Source: Pseudoalteromonas luteoviolacea NCIMB 1944
Lineage (GTDB): Bacteria; Pseudomonadota; Gammaproteobacteria; Enterobacterales; Alteromonadaceae
Direction: 5' to 3'
Length of the DNA stretch: 64,000 bases
Assembly: GCF_001625565.1 (NCBI RefSeq)
Contig: NZ_AUXS01000064.1
Span: 248,001 to 312,000, forward strand
A model generated the notes under the pieces. That model ran no database searches. It saw only the letters and a list, made by a program, of their open reading frames with translations, and was not told where the DNA came from. Position 1 is the stretch's first letter; each line of letters starts with the position of its first letter. Of the stretch, positions 54,163 to 63,418 are shown in pieces. Both the position numbers and the translations under genes were made by a program.

Positions 54163-54687
54163 TTATCTGCCAAAGCGGCAAACACCAGCAAGTCGCTCTG
54201 TAAATAAATCAATTACTGGATAATAACCATTGTAGCGACCCCACAAACCCGCATTGTTTGAAATTTTTCCATTCAATATTGCCCAATCAATTCTTTCATA
54301 AAGTGGGTTAGGATCAGGACGATAGACGCAGCGTCCACCCAACTCAGAGCGATGCGCCATTTGCTTATACTGCTCTAGTGTCGCAGCTGAGCTTGGCGTC
54401 ACTTCATAACTACAGATTGAAAAAATTGATTTGTCGTAATAATCTATCACCGGGTAATACTTATATTCTTTACCCCAATTTGCCGCATTAGCTGTTATTA
54501 CGCCTTCGTTACGAGCCCAGTCTATTCTTTGTCTAGCTGACAATTCAGAAGGTTTGCTCACACACCTGCTGTACAACGCATTATCAAAATAGGCTTGATA
54601 ACGATAATTTGCGGTATCTATCGCAGCTTGAGCCGACAACGATGATAGAAATACTGCAGTACCAAGCACTGTAGAAATTGATTTCAT
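54163..54687 (-). CDS. exported protein with two copies of an unrecognised RI-DW domain
   Basis: A 174-residue exported protein: signal peptide (FLSSLSAQA) followed by two similar units of about 65 residues. Each has C, RIDWA, N-G/E-x-I, WG, YPVIDxx and a final C (YYPVIDYYDKSIFSICSY and YYPVIDLFTERLAGVCRF). A third copy of the same unit is in the Hint protein upstream. Each unit has two conserved cysteines likely to pair. I know no name for this domain. It may be a carbohydrate- or peptide-binding module. Confidence 0.65.
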   Translation of the reverse strand: MKSISTVLGTAVFLSSLSAQAAIDTANYRYQAYFDNALYSRCVSKPSELSARQRIDWARNEGVITANAANWGKEYKYYPVIDYYDKSIFSICSYEVTPSSAATLEQYKQMAHRSELGGRCVYRPDPNPLYERIDWAILNGKISNNAGLWGRYNGYYPVIDLFTERLAGVCRFGR

Positions 54688-54776
54688 GGCATTTATTCCA
54701 ACTTAATATGATTGAAAATAGAAGTGATTAATGCAAAAAAGGAAGGCCTGAACGGCCCTCCCTATACATCAATAAA

Positions 54777-55556
54777 TTATTGACGAACGATAACTTGACC
54801 TAGCTCAGCTTGAAGCTGGTTCTGCCAAGTTAAATCACCAACTAGGATGTCGTTAGCGATGATGATGTGGTTAACAGCTTCAGCACCACTTGTCTCAAAG
54901 TTGTAAACGTCTTGGTCAGTCGCTTCACGAGTGATAGAAGCAACTGAAAGCTCTACACCGTCTGCACGAAGCATTGTTTGACCAGCTTCTACATCTTTAG
55001 CAGCTACCATAGTACCGTCACCTAAAAGCATACCGTGGTGTTGAGTTACTTTAAGCTCAGAACCATCTTCAAGAGTGAATACATATAGTTTTGACTCTTC
55101 AGAACCTTGAGTACGAGCTTTCATTTCAAATGTTTCTGTTGAAAGCGCGCTTAGAGAAGCGTCTTTAGATAGCGCTACTAAGCCATATGAATTGTCAACG
55201 TCTTTAGCTTCAACATCTACTACTTTACCGCCTTTAGTTACACGGATAAGAGTACTAGCTTCGAAACAACCACATTTACAAACAGCACCAACTGTTCTGT
55301 CATAAAAATCAACAACTGGGTAGAAACCATTCGCTTTACCCCACTCACCAGCGCGAGCAGTGATATAGCCATTTGTAACAGCCCAATTGATACGATTTAC
55401 ACACTCAGTCGCGTTAACAGCTTTTTTCGCACAACGGCCATGTGCAGCATTATCTGTTGTTGCTTGGCTCTGATATGCAGCGATGTCCATTGCAGCTTCA
55501 GATTTAGCAGCGAAAAATGCAAGCGCAGCAGCAAAAAGAATTGTCAAAGTTCTCAT
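54777..55556 (-). CDS. exported RI-DW domain protein fused to a Hint (intein/Hedgehog-like) domain
   Basis: A 259-residue exported protein. After the signal peptide (LTILFAAALAFFAAKSEAA) comes one RINWAV...WGKANGFYPVVDFYD unit (about 28-93), then a Hint domain starting at Cys97 in GCFEASTLIRV. Block B is TQHHG (T171, H174), followed by AAKDVEAGQ and VYNFET, and the end reads NHIIIANDILVGD. The C-terminal His-Asn pair needed for splicing is absent, so N-terminal cleavage at Cys97, as in Hedgehog and some BIL domains, is the expected activity. That would release the RI-DW unit. Confidence 0.75.
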   Translation of the reverse strand: MRTLTILFAAALAFFAAKSEAAMDIAAYQSQATTDNAAHGRCAKKAVNATECVNRINWAVTNGYITARAGEWGKANGFYPVVDFYDRTVGAVCKCGCFEASTLIRVTKGGKVVDVEAKDVDNSYGLVALSKDASLSALSTETFEMKARTQGSEESKLYVFTLEDGSELKVTQHHGMLLGDGTMVAAKDVEAGQTMLRADGVELSVASITREATDQDVYNFETSGAEAVNHIIIANDILVGDLTWQNQLQAELGQVIVRQ

Positions 55557-55592
55557 AAAAAAGATTTCCTTGTAATTGATTTTAACTAAAGT

Positions 55593-57104
55593 TTATTTTT
55601 CAGCATCAGCTTTTAAAGTGACATTATTAAATGCACTGTAACCATAAGCTGAAATGTACCAAGTGCCGCTAGCCGGGTTGGCAACAACACATGATTCGTT
55701 TGATGTACCTGGGTTTTCAGAAGCGCAATCGTTGTCAATTGGGTAAGGTGTTTGACCATGCTTGATATATAAATCAGCATCACCAGAACCACCAGACAAG
55801 CTTGCTACTAACTTCGTAGTACCTGCAGGCACATTGAATGCGAACGTTCTAAAGTCGCCAGAGTTGCCACTGACCACTTCAACTAGGCCATCACTAGGGC
55901 CGCCATCAAGTTTTGCGTAAACCAGTTTGTTTGGTGAACCTGCAACATTAGAGATTTTGTTCGCAGATGCATTGTCATTGATCGCTGCTGTAACTTGAGC
56001 AGGATTTAGATTTGGCGTTTTAGCTAGGTGTAAAGCTGCTACACCTGCAACATGCGGAGATGCCATTGATGTACCGCTGATTGTTCTTGTCGCTGTGTCA
56101 GAACCGATCCATGCCGATTTGATTGATGAACCAGGAGCAAAAACATCGATACATTTACCGTAGTTTGAGAAGCTTGATCTTGCGTCATTGACATCAGTAG
56201 ACGCAACAGTAATTGCTGAAGGTGCACTAGCTGGTGATTTTGAACAAGCATCACCTCTGTCGTTACCCGCTGCTACAACAAATGTAACACCGCGATTAAC
56301 AGCCTTTTCTACAGCGTTGTTAACTGCTGTAGATTTACCACCGCCCAAACTCATGTTAGCAACAGATGGACCTCTTGCATTTGATGCAACCCAGTCAATA
56401 CCAGCAATAACACCTGCGTATGAACCTGAGCCTCGGCAATCTAGTACACGAACGCCAACTAAATTTACCGCCTTAGCTACACCATATTCAGTACCACCGA
56501 TAGTGCCCGCAACGTGCGTACCGTGACCATTACAGTCTTGAGCTGTCGCATCGTTATCAATGAAATCATAACCATTTCTAGAGCGGCCACCAAAATCATT
56601 GTGGCTGTTTTGGATACCTGTATCCAATACGTAAGCGGTTACACCCTGACCATTGTTAGCACCAACATATTTTCTATCAAGTGGCAGGTCTCTTTGGTCG
56701 ATACGGTCCAGACCCCAAGTAGGGTTATTTTGAAGAGCACTAACATCAGAAATCTTTGGATCGATTGTAAATGTCGCATTTTGCTCTACAAACTTCACGT
56801 CTGGATGTGAAAGTAGTTTTACTAGTTGATCAGAGTTTGCTTTGATAGCAACACCTGACAAATTATCATATTGATACTCAACTTCGACACCTAATTCAGC
56901 GCTTAGTTTTGATGTCAAAGATGTAGTGAATGCGGCTCTTGCTGATAAATCAGCATTAATAAAAGTTGAAGGGGTATTATACACAACAATATAGCTATCT
57001 TTCACAGCTTTAGTACCAGCTGAGTTGCTATAAAATTCTGCTGCTTGGGCTGTAGAACCAAGTGCAAGACTCAATAAAAGTGGTGTTACTTTCCTTCTAA
57101 TCAT
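55593..57104 (-). CDS. secreted subtilisin-like serine protease with I9 and PPC domains
   Basis: A 503-residue S8A protease. Signal peptide (LLLSLALGSTAQA), I9 inhibitor propeptide (about 35-118), and catalytic domain with Asp161 (YVLDTGI), His194 (GHGTHVAG), Asn281 (AAGN) and Ser346 (GTSMASPHVAG), then a C-terminal PPC domain (about 400-500, DADLYIKHG). The length and order match many marine exported proteases. A 1.4-kb gene-free region precedes it, where its promoter should lie. It is the most conventional enzyme of the cluster. Confidence 0.9.
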   Translation of the reverse strand: MIRRKVTPLLLSLALGSTAQAAEFYSNSAGTKAVKDSYIVVYNTPSTFINADLSARAAFTTSLTSKLSAELGVEVEYQYDNLSGVAIKANSDQLVKLLSHPDVKFVEQNATFTIDPKISDVSALQNNPTWGLDRIDQRDLPLDRKYVGANNGQGVTAYVLDTGIQNSHNDFGGRSRNGYDFIDNDATAQDCNGHGTHVAGTIGGTEYGVAKAVNLVGVRVLDCRGSGSYAGVIAGIDWVASNARGPSVANMSLGGGKSTAVNNAVEKAVNRGVTFVVAAGNDRGDACSKSPASAPSAITVASTDVNDARSSFSNYGKCIDVFAPGSSIKSAWIGSDTATRTISGTSMASPHVAGVAALHLAKTPNLNPAQVTAAINDNASANKISNVAGSPNKLVYAKLDGGPSDGLVEVVSGNSGDFRTFAFNVPAGTTKLVASLSGGSGDADLYIKHGQTPYPIDNDCASENPGTSNESCVVANPASGTWYISAYGYSAFNNVTLKADAEK

Positions 57105-58562
57105 GATTTTTCCTTATAATTTTAAATGAAGTTAATTAGAAATCACATCAACTAAAAAACTAAGAAATAATAGATTGCACACTACTATCAAACTTCAGAC
57201 ATACAAACGTTCAGCTCTCTTAGAGACGCTATAGTTACATACAAAAAAACAAAATAACAAAAAACAAGAGCGCCCAAAAAAACGCCAAAAACAATCCCAA
57301 TTAACAAAACAATTATTTTTTGTTAGCTTATTTATCAATCACTTATAGTTAAAATAAGGAAAAACCCAAGAACTAGGATAAAAACACCAATGTAAACAAA
57401 TTGAATAACACATCATTCACAAAATGATAATATACAAATAATCTCCACAATCACCTTCTCTAAGTTCCATAACCTTGCAAAAAAGCTAATTAAATCCAAA
57501 TAAAGGGGTACATAAGACGAATAATAATTCGTTAGTGAACTATGCTGAATAAAACTTATTTTTCTGAATATGAATTTATGCATAACAAATAATTATAAAA
57601 AAAATGACCTCAATATTGTTTGTTTTATTAGATTCAGCTTGAGTGAGGTTTTCAGCTCTATTTGATAGTGATTTCCTATTAAATCTTGTACCTTTTTTAT
57701 TTAACTTGAAGCTTAAAAATTTTAGATTAATGAGGGTATGGAGCGAACGACTTTTACCACCAAAACCTGCTATAGGTACAATCAGTGCATTTTTGATTAC
57801 ACTGGTGTTTAGAATGTCAATTAGCAAGCGTTCATAAAAATGAGGTGGTAGCGCCATGAATTATACAAAGCGTAGCGGCCATAGTAGTCGTTCTGATTAC
57901 TTGAATTAAGATGAACTAGTTGAACAAGGTGCCTAACACAATGATTCTAAGAAGAACTTTAGAAGTTGAGCACATTTTTAAGTATCGTTATAGAGATACT
58001 AAGTCTAACTAAAGCCATAGAATAGAATTGGTGTCATTTTTAATAGGTAAAATAACATTCTTTTGAATATTATAACTATTAACCCACGGGTTTAAACATA
58101 AACCCCGCATTTTGTCATATGATTAATAATCAGGAAATAAGCATAAATATTTCAGCTTAGGTAATTAAACCCAGATCCATCACATTATATATTCCCTGAA
58201 CTCACGCCTACGCCCCTAATACGGGTCCTTTCATGATACAAGGAGGGGTATTGCTAGATATGCACTCAGAGCTTCGTACAGGCTAAATTAGGCCCTGGTA
58301 TACAAACTTTCCTGCAGGTATAACATTGAAAACACGCCAGCAATAAGAGATTTACTTTTTCCTCCATGCTTTAACACGCATAATTGAACCACAATATATC
58401 GAATGCGATGCTCTGCGGTGAATTGAAAAAAGAAAAATTTGGCGCAGCAAATCAGGGCTAAGCGCTACCCAACCCTGATTAAAAGAGTACGATTAGCCAT
58501 CATGTGTTTTTAACTCATACGAGTTAGAAGCATTTGCTAATACTCTAAGCAATTTACACACG
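57105..58562. other. 1.4-kb AT-rich region with no supported gene
   Basis: It probably carries the promoter of the subtilase at its left end. A 93-codon minus-strand frame (57576-57857) has no ribosome site and no motif I know. The overlapping plus-strand frame of 64 codons is no better. Decay of a former gene is possible, but nothing proves it. Confidence 0.4.
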
Positions 58563-60032
58563 CTAATTGCCAGACAGCAGCTCTACTTTAACCTCTATCC
58601 AAGCACGCTCAGTCCCATCTACACCGCCCTTAGCCGTAGGAGTAATTCTAAATCCTCCCCAATGGTCAGTATAACTTTTACCAATAACTAGTTCAGAATC
58701 AGTTTGATCATCCCCCCACCACCCAGGTGTTTTTGAGCCCGGTGTCATGTCTAGTAAATAAGAGGTGGTTTTCCAAAAACGCGCATCTTTTTCATTTTCG
58801 AAGTAACCTTGTAAGTTGATTAGGATGCCATCTTTTGTCTTTGGGTAGTTTTGATTGGTTGTACGATATTCGAGCCAATATGTATAGAGCCCATTTCCAG
58901 ATTTCAACCTAAGTCCAATATAGCCAAGGTCATTTCTAGCATGATCAAAAGCATAAATACGATATGTACCCGAAGAGTTTATAACAGGAACATCGCTGTC
59001 AGTTAACCAACGAAAATAATGCTTATATAGCAAGTTGTATGATTGCAACGAATGTGCCCCCATACCCATCATGCTATAGACATTTCCATAATTTAAACTT
59101 TCTTTATCATAATCATGATCACCTATAACTCGCCCAGCACCAGCTTCAATTGCTTTTGCATGTCTAAGGCCAAGTGCGTGACCAAGCTCGTGCGCAATAA
59201 CACCTGGCGTATGATGGTACAAACTAATTGAAGGTGGTGCTGCACTCGAGTTGAAATTCCCGACTTGCGGCGCCACCATCATAACAACTGTTGCTCTGCC
59301 TGGGTTGTCAGGGTCAACACCGCGATTTTTCACTTCGGCTTGCCATGCAGCCCGCCACGCAAAAAAGTCATTATCGAAATCTCGTTTTGGCCGATTAATC
59401 GTGATCACTGGTTCTGATACATCATAATAAACCGAAAATTTCCCGTATGACTGTTCAGTGTAGTATTGAACTGTTTTATCCAAATCCGCCAGCATTGTGC
59501 TCCACTCCAATGGCGTATCACTAAATTGGAAACGAAATACTTTTAAGTTCACATAGTCATACTCGTAACGATCATCCCTATCAGGAGGGATTGTGTTATC
59601 TACGATCCGACAAGAAGTAGCTCCCAAATCAACTACCAATGAAGCACCTTGGCTTGCACCATCCACTGTTATATAGCTCCAATAGTTACTTGGATTGCTA
59701 ATAACAATACATTCACCATTACCCGCTTTTACGGAGCTAGGATCACTACCATCTAACTTTGGCCAACCGCCATTTTTAGCGTACAAGTTAAGGTCGCCAC
59801 TTCCATACCCCGTTGTTATCGAAAAACTACTTACATTACTGGTATTACCAATACTTAAATAAGTACGGGAGTTATTTGGTAAGCAAACTGTTTGACCATT
59901 TTGTACTGTTCTACCTAAAAATGGGTCTTGATCTTGGCATGCTTTGTCTAAATTATCCGCCCAAGCGACACCTTGATTGACGGCACAATACGCAGCTAAC
60001 ACAGCGCCATACTTCCATAGATTTACCTTCAT
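58563..60032 (-). CDS. exported zinc metallopeptidase, M6/M11-like metzincin
   Basis: About 489 residues starting at ATG 60032, where AGAGGA sits 8 bases upstream; the frame continues 10 codons without support. Signal peptide (GAVLAAYCAVNQGVAWA). A PPC-like beta domain (about 25-140) precedes the catalytic domain, with the zinc motif HELGHALGLRH and a Met-turn-like YSMMGMG about 40 residues on. The order, PPC before protease, is the reverse of the M6 gene at 29 kb. It would digest extracellular protein. The clan is clear; the exact family is not. Confidence 0.8.
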   Translation of the reverse strand: MKVNLWKYGAVLAAYCAVNQGVAWADNLDKACQDQDPFLGRTVQNGQTVCLPNNSRTYLSIGNTSNVSSFSITTGYGSGDLNLYAKNGGWPKLDGSDPSSVKAGNGECIVISNPSNYWSYITVDGASQGASLVVDLGATSCRIVDNTIPPDRDDRYEYDYVNLKVFRFQFSDTPLEWSTMLADLDKTVQYYTEQSYGKFSVYYDVSEPVITINRPKRDFDNDFFAWRAAWQAEVKNRGVDPDNPGRATVVMMVAPQVGNFNSSAAPPSISLYHHTPGVIAHELGHALGLRHAKAIEAGAGRVIGDHDYDKESLNYGNVYSMMGMGAHSLQSYNLLYKHYFRWLTDSDVPVINSSGTYRIYAFDHARNDLGYIGLRLKSGNGLYTYWLEYRTTNQNYPKTKDGILINLQGYFENEKDARFWKTTSYLLDMTPGSKTPGWWGDDQTDSELVIGKSYTDHWGGFRITPTAKGGVDGTERAWIEVKVELLSGN

Positions 60033-60324
60033 TATTGTATCCTCTGCTTTAGTTACTGGCACGTTTCTGTGCCAGCAAGCAAAGAATAGGACGAACTTTA
60101 TACAATATGTAATATACTTTATTCATTTATTTAAGAATAAATTAACCCACCCATCTCTACTTCCATTACAATGTTGATGATTCAAAATTGTGATTTACAC
60201 TTAATACAAAGCGCTATGTAACTTTGCGAAAGGTATTCTTATTCTCAAACTAAAAGAACGCTTTGGCGCGCTAACCAAAGCACAACCCATACTAATTAAC
60301 CGATACCCAACCTATGCTGCTTAC

Positions 60325-61248
60325 TTGTTTATAGTAACGGCGGCTGTTTTGATCTATTACCCTATTCGATATGCACTTGACCATAGATATGGGTTAGCAA
60401 TTGCGGTGGTGATTGTCATCGCAGCGTTGTTATTCACAGCAGTGCGATTGTTTCAAGGCCGGTTGAGCGTTTTAAAATGTTTGCTACTCAGCACAGTTCT
60501 TGGCAGTACACTCATTTATTTTTCATTTCAGTCCCCGATTATTGCTGTGATATGGCTTCCCGCATTTTTAGTTGGGGTATTTATGGTGTTTCCATTTAAA
60601 ATCGCCTGCTTAACCAACATCACTTTTTGGTTGATCATTACCTATCTCAACTTTATTCATCTGCATATTGAAATTGCGTTGAGATCAGCCATGTCGTCAG
60701 GCTTGATCATGTTGCTCACGGCGGTGATAGTGAAAACATATAACGAAGCCATTCAAGTTGCGGAAAGCGTTGCAACAAAGGACCCTCTAACAGGCGCATT
60801 GAACAGACGAACTTTAATCGAAAACATTGAACTTGAGTCTGAACGGGTCACTCGCTACGGGCAAACATGCTCTATCATCATGATAGATTTAGATAATTTT
60901 AAAACATTGAATGATAAATTGGGTCATGGGATTGGAGATGAAATGTTGGTCAATTTCGTTAAGCTTATTAGTCAATACACTCGAAAAAATGACAAACTGT
61001 TCCGCTTAGGTGGCGATGAATTTATGCTACTTATACCCGGTATGGATGCACAAACTGCACAAACTTTTATTGCCCGCATCCAAAACCTTGTCCCAGCTCA
61101 ACTAACTGTTGAGCATGTAGCTCTAGGAATGAGTTTTGGTGTATGCGAAATAACAGCTGACACAGCAGTAGAACAACTATTGGAGCTTGCTGATCAAGCA
61201 CTTTATCAGAATAAAGCGCAACGAAAGAAAAAACAGAAAGATAGCTAA
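60325..61248 (+). CDS. membrane-anchored diguanylate cyclase (GGDEF)
   Basis: A 307-residue protein with four to five N-terminal hydrophobic helices and a C-terminal GGDEF domain carrying RLGGDEFMLLIPG, so it should make c-di-GMP. No RxxD inhibitory site is seen five residues before GGDEF. The given TTG start has no ribosome site and cuts into the first helix. The frame stays open upstream and extends it as LKERFGALTKAQPILINRYP, with AAAGG 7 bases before an ATT at 60241. The true start may thus be ATT. Confidence 0.8.
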   Translation: MFIVTAAVLIYYPIRYALDHRYGLAIAVVIVIAALLFTAVRLFQGRLSVLKCLLLSTVLGSTLIYFSFQSPIIAVIWLPAFLVGVFMVFPFKIACLTNITFWLIITYLNFIHLHIEIALRSAMSSGLIMLLTAVIVKTYNEAIQVAESVATKDPLTGALNRRTLIENIELESERVTRYGQTCSIIMIDLDNFKTLNDKLGHGIGDEMLVNFVKLISQYTRKNDKLFRLGGDEFMLLIPGMDAQTAQTFIARIQNLVPAQLTVEHVALGMSFGVCEITADTAVEQLLELADQALYQNKAQRKKKQKDS

Positions 61249-61389
61249 ATCCTCTGATTTAAATACTTTTATTCTAAACTTAATTTAAAATTAGAATAAT
61301 AAAGTCCAAATTTAAAAACTTTTTGTTTACTTTTTGTCATCAAGTAAATAGCATGAAATGGCAGTTTATCTCAAATAAGGAAATAAAAA

Positions 61390-61566
61390 ATGAAAGTACA
61401 ATTAAAAAAGAAAAAACTAAAAACACTAAATGAGAGTAACCAACTGGCACACAATGCAACACCACAAGTTGCAGGTGGAGAATACTCAGTGTACCCACGA
61501 TGTAGTCCATCAAACCCTGTGATCTGCTATACATATGGCGGCTGGCAAGGCTGTGTACCTAAGTAA
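61390..61566 (+). CDS. GG-leader precursor peptide, copy B
   Basis: A 58-residue peptide: leader MKVQLKKKKLKTLNESNQ then ATPQVAGG, ending at residue 30, and core EYSVYPRCSPSNPVICYTYG then GWQGCVPK with three cysteines. AAGGAAAT sits just before the ATG. It has its own terminator. It shares with copies A and C a lysine-rich start, an LS/LN motif and TPxxAGG. No maturation or transport gene is adjacent. It is missed by a 60-codon cutoff. Confidence 0.65.
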   Translation: MKVQLKKKKLKTLNESNQLAHNATPQVAGGEYSVYPRCSPSNPVICYTYGGWQGCVPK

Positions 61567-62024
61567 TAAAAGCATACTTTAGCGCTTTTTATACTTTGAA
61601 ATAATACTGCCAGATTCATTGTGGCTATTTAATGGCGCTGGCAGTATTTTTATTGTTGTATTAGCAACCTAGGCAATTGCGCCCTGAACATTTCAAGCAT
61701 TAAATAACTCCGAATATTGTGGAAGGCCGGACGTTTTATGTATCGATATATCACTATAAATAGAGCTAATATAATTAAAATAGCTTACATACTCGAACTC
61801 AAACTATAGTTGTCACATATCAGGATCTGTCACTCATAATTCTCGAACAAGCAACAGAGCAAAACCTGTTTATATTTCGAAAGAAAGCTTGGAATACTCA
61901 TAAATAAAAATACTCACCCTGCTACCTCACTTGTTAAACTAAAACCCGTTAGGAATTAACATATTTACAAAACTCTTATCACCTAGTACCTTATTTAGAT
62001 AATAAGTTAATTAAGGAGAATAAA
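61567..62024. other. intergenic region between two peptide genes
   Basis: After the terminator at 61603-61652 about 370 bp hold no gene. The promoter of the next peptide gene is expected within its right half. Confidence 0.4.
61603..61652 (+). terminator. rho-independent terminator after peptide B
   Basis: The 11-bp stem AATACTGCCAG/CTGGCAGTATT has a 24-base loop and TTTTTA tail. Confidence 0.7.
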
Positions 62025-62213
62025 ATGAAACTTGTTATCTCTAAGAAAAAGATGAAACTTTTAAGCGCAGATAAAAATACACTGGAAAACTCAGTAACCC
62101 CCCAAATTGCGGGTGGTTATACCAATGGTTCAGGCTGCTCCGGCCTTCTTTTTTGCGGCACAAGCCGTTGCCCATCACAGCACATTGAGTGTGAAACAAT
62201 GATCTATTGTTAA
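62025..62213 (+). CDS. GG-leader precursor peptide, copy C (five cysteines)
   Basis: A 62-residue peptide: leader MKLVISKKKMKLLSADKN then a TPQIAGG cut site at residue 31, and a core of YTNGSGCSGLLFCGTSRC followed by PSQHIECETMIYC, with five cysteines. AAGGAGA lies before the ATG. A terminator follows 43 bp on. The rich Cys/Ser/Thr content suits thioether or disulphide crosslinks. Nothing nearby is a lanthipeptide dehydratase, cyclase or peptidase-transporter. Confidence 0.68.
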   Translation: MKLVISKKKMKLLSADKNTLENSVTPQIAGGYTNGSGCSGLLFCGTSRCPSQHIECETMIYC

Positions 62214-62255
62214 ACTTTTTTACTGGGCAATGCTAACTAATACACTTAATAGCTT

Positions 62256-62283
62256 TGGCAGTGTAATATTTACTGCCATTTTA
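62256..62283 (+). terminator. rho-independent terminator after peptide C
   Basis: The 7-bp stem TGGCAGT/ACTGCCA has a 9-base loop and TTTT tail. The stem words recall the terminator of peptide B (CTGCCAG), a sign of shared ancestry. Confidence 0.6.
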
Positions 62284-62409
62284 ACTCACAAAACTAATCA
62301 GCACTGGACCCAACTGCACGAATACACAGCTAAGTAGTCCTCTCTTTTCATTGACCACGCCGCGTTTTACGTGATTGGTACTATATGAAGCTCCCTCTCA
62401 TATTTCCCT

Positions 62410-63003
62410 TTACACCAGTTCAATTTCTAAACACCCCAATAACCGAATTGCTTCGAAGCGATCAAACTTTGCTTTTTTAAGATTATTGTTAAATATATCA
62501 ATATCGAAATCGGTTGCATGTGAAAAATCTGCACCTGATAGATTTGTATCGTAAAATACAGACCCTTTTAAATCAGAATGAGAAAACTGAGCATTGCTAA
62601 AGTCTCCGTCCCTAAAGTCAACATTTCGAGCAACACAACTATCTAATACAAAGTCCTGTAATGAAAGACCATAGAAGGAACTATCATTTATCATGCAATC
62701 ATAAAATTTAATTGGTGAACTAAAAACGAGTCTAGGCCATGCAACTTTAGTCCAATCAATACCAATTGCTTTTGAATCACGAATTATAACATCGGTGAAT
62801 TTGCTGTACTGAATCCTTAGCATGCTTAAATTGCATTTTGAAAATTCACAATCAATAAAGGTACATCGGTTAAGAACCGCCTCAGAAAAGTTACAACTTA
62901 GAAATTTACACCCCTCGAATGTCTTTGAGGCTATCTTCTCTCCCGAAAAATCCTCTTGTTCAAAGGTTGTATCCCAGTATTCATGCTCTTCACCAATATT
63001 CAA
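62410..63003 (-). CDS. pentapeptide-repeat protein, Qnr/McbG-like
   Basis: A 197-residue right-handed beta-helix protein of about 30 A(D/N)LxX-type pentapeptides (for example CTFIDCEFSKCNLS and DFRDGDFSNAQFSHSDL), ending with a short cap (EAIRLLGCLEIEL) that recalls the C-terminal dimer helix of Qnr and McbG. Those proteins mimic DNA and protect topoisomerases. The TTG start follows GGAGG. Whether it protects anything here is unknown. It lies convergent with the five-cysteine peptide gene. Confidence 0.75.
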   Translation of the reverse strand: MNIGEEHEYWDTTFEQEDFSGEKIASKTFEGCKFLSCNFSEAVLNRCTFIDCEFSKCNLSMLRIQYSKFTDVIIRDSKAIGIDWTKVAWPRLVFSSPIKFYDCMINDSSFYGLSLQDFVLDSCVARNVDFRDGDFSNAQFSHSDLKGSVFYDTNLSGADFSHATDFDIDIFNNNLKKAKFDRFEAIRLLGCLEIELV

Positions 63004-63418
63004 AGTCCTTCCTCCGTATTCAATGATGTCTAATTAAAAATCGGGCTCTATGATTTATTCTGAAACACAACCATCGTCATATGCCTTCGATATGTATAGG
63101 TAAATAACCACTTTTCTCACTTTTGATTGGGTGATTATTTAAAGGTGCAATGTCCACTTATGAATATTATCATCACTCTATTCACCCGATGTGAAGATAG
63201 GACGATTGCTACAATGGCATTTCTGTGCGCTTGGCTCAGCTATAACGTCAATTAACAAGCACACAAAAAGCCTATATTTATGCCGCTGAAGCTAACATAA
63301 TTAATTACCCAGCGCACAACATACTCTTTGTTAGAAATGAAGCAAGTCAATAAGCGGTTATCTCAATAATTTCATGGGGATTAAAAATCCGATTGTCGGC
63401 ATGTGTGCGACTCCCTTT
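63004..63418. other. intergenic region, no gene seen
   Basis: No gene is supported. It likely includes the promoter of the pentapeptide gene on the left and the tail of the phosphatase on the right. Confidence 0.4.

Noticed and set aside
57576..57857. A 93-codon minus-strand frame in the gene-free gap
   Set aside because: No ribosome site and no motif. A transposase remnant was considered, but nothing shows it.
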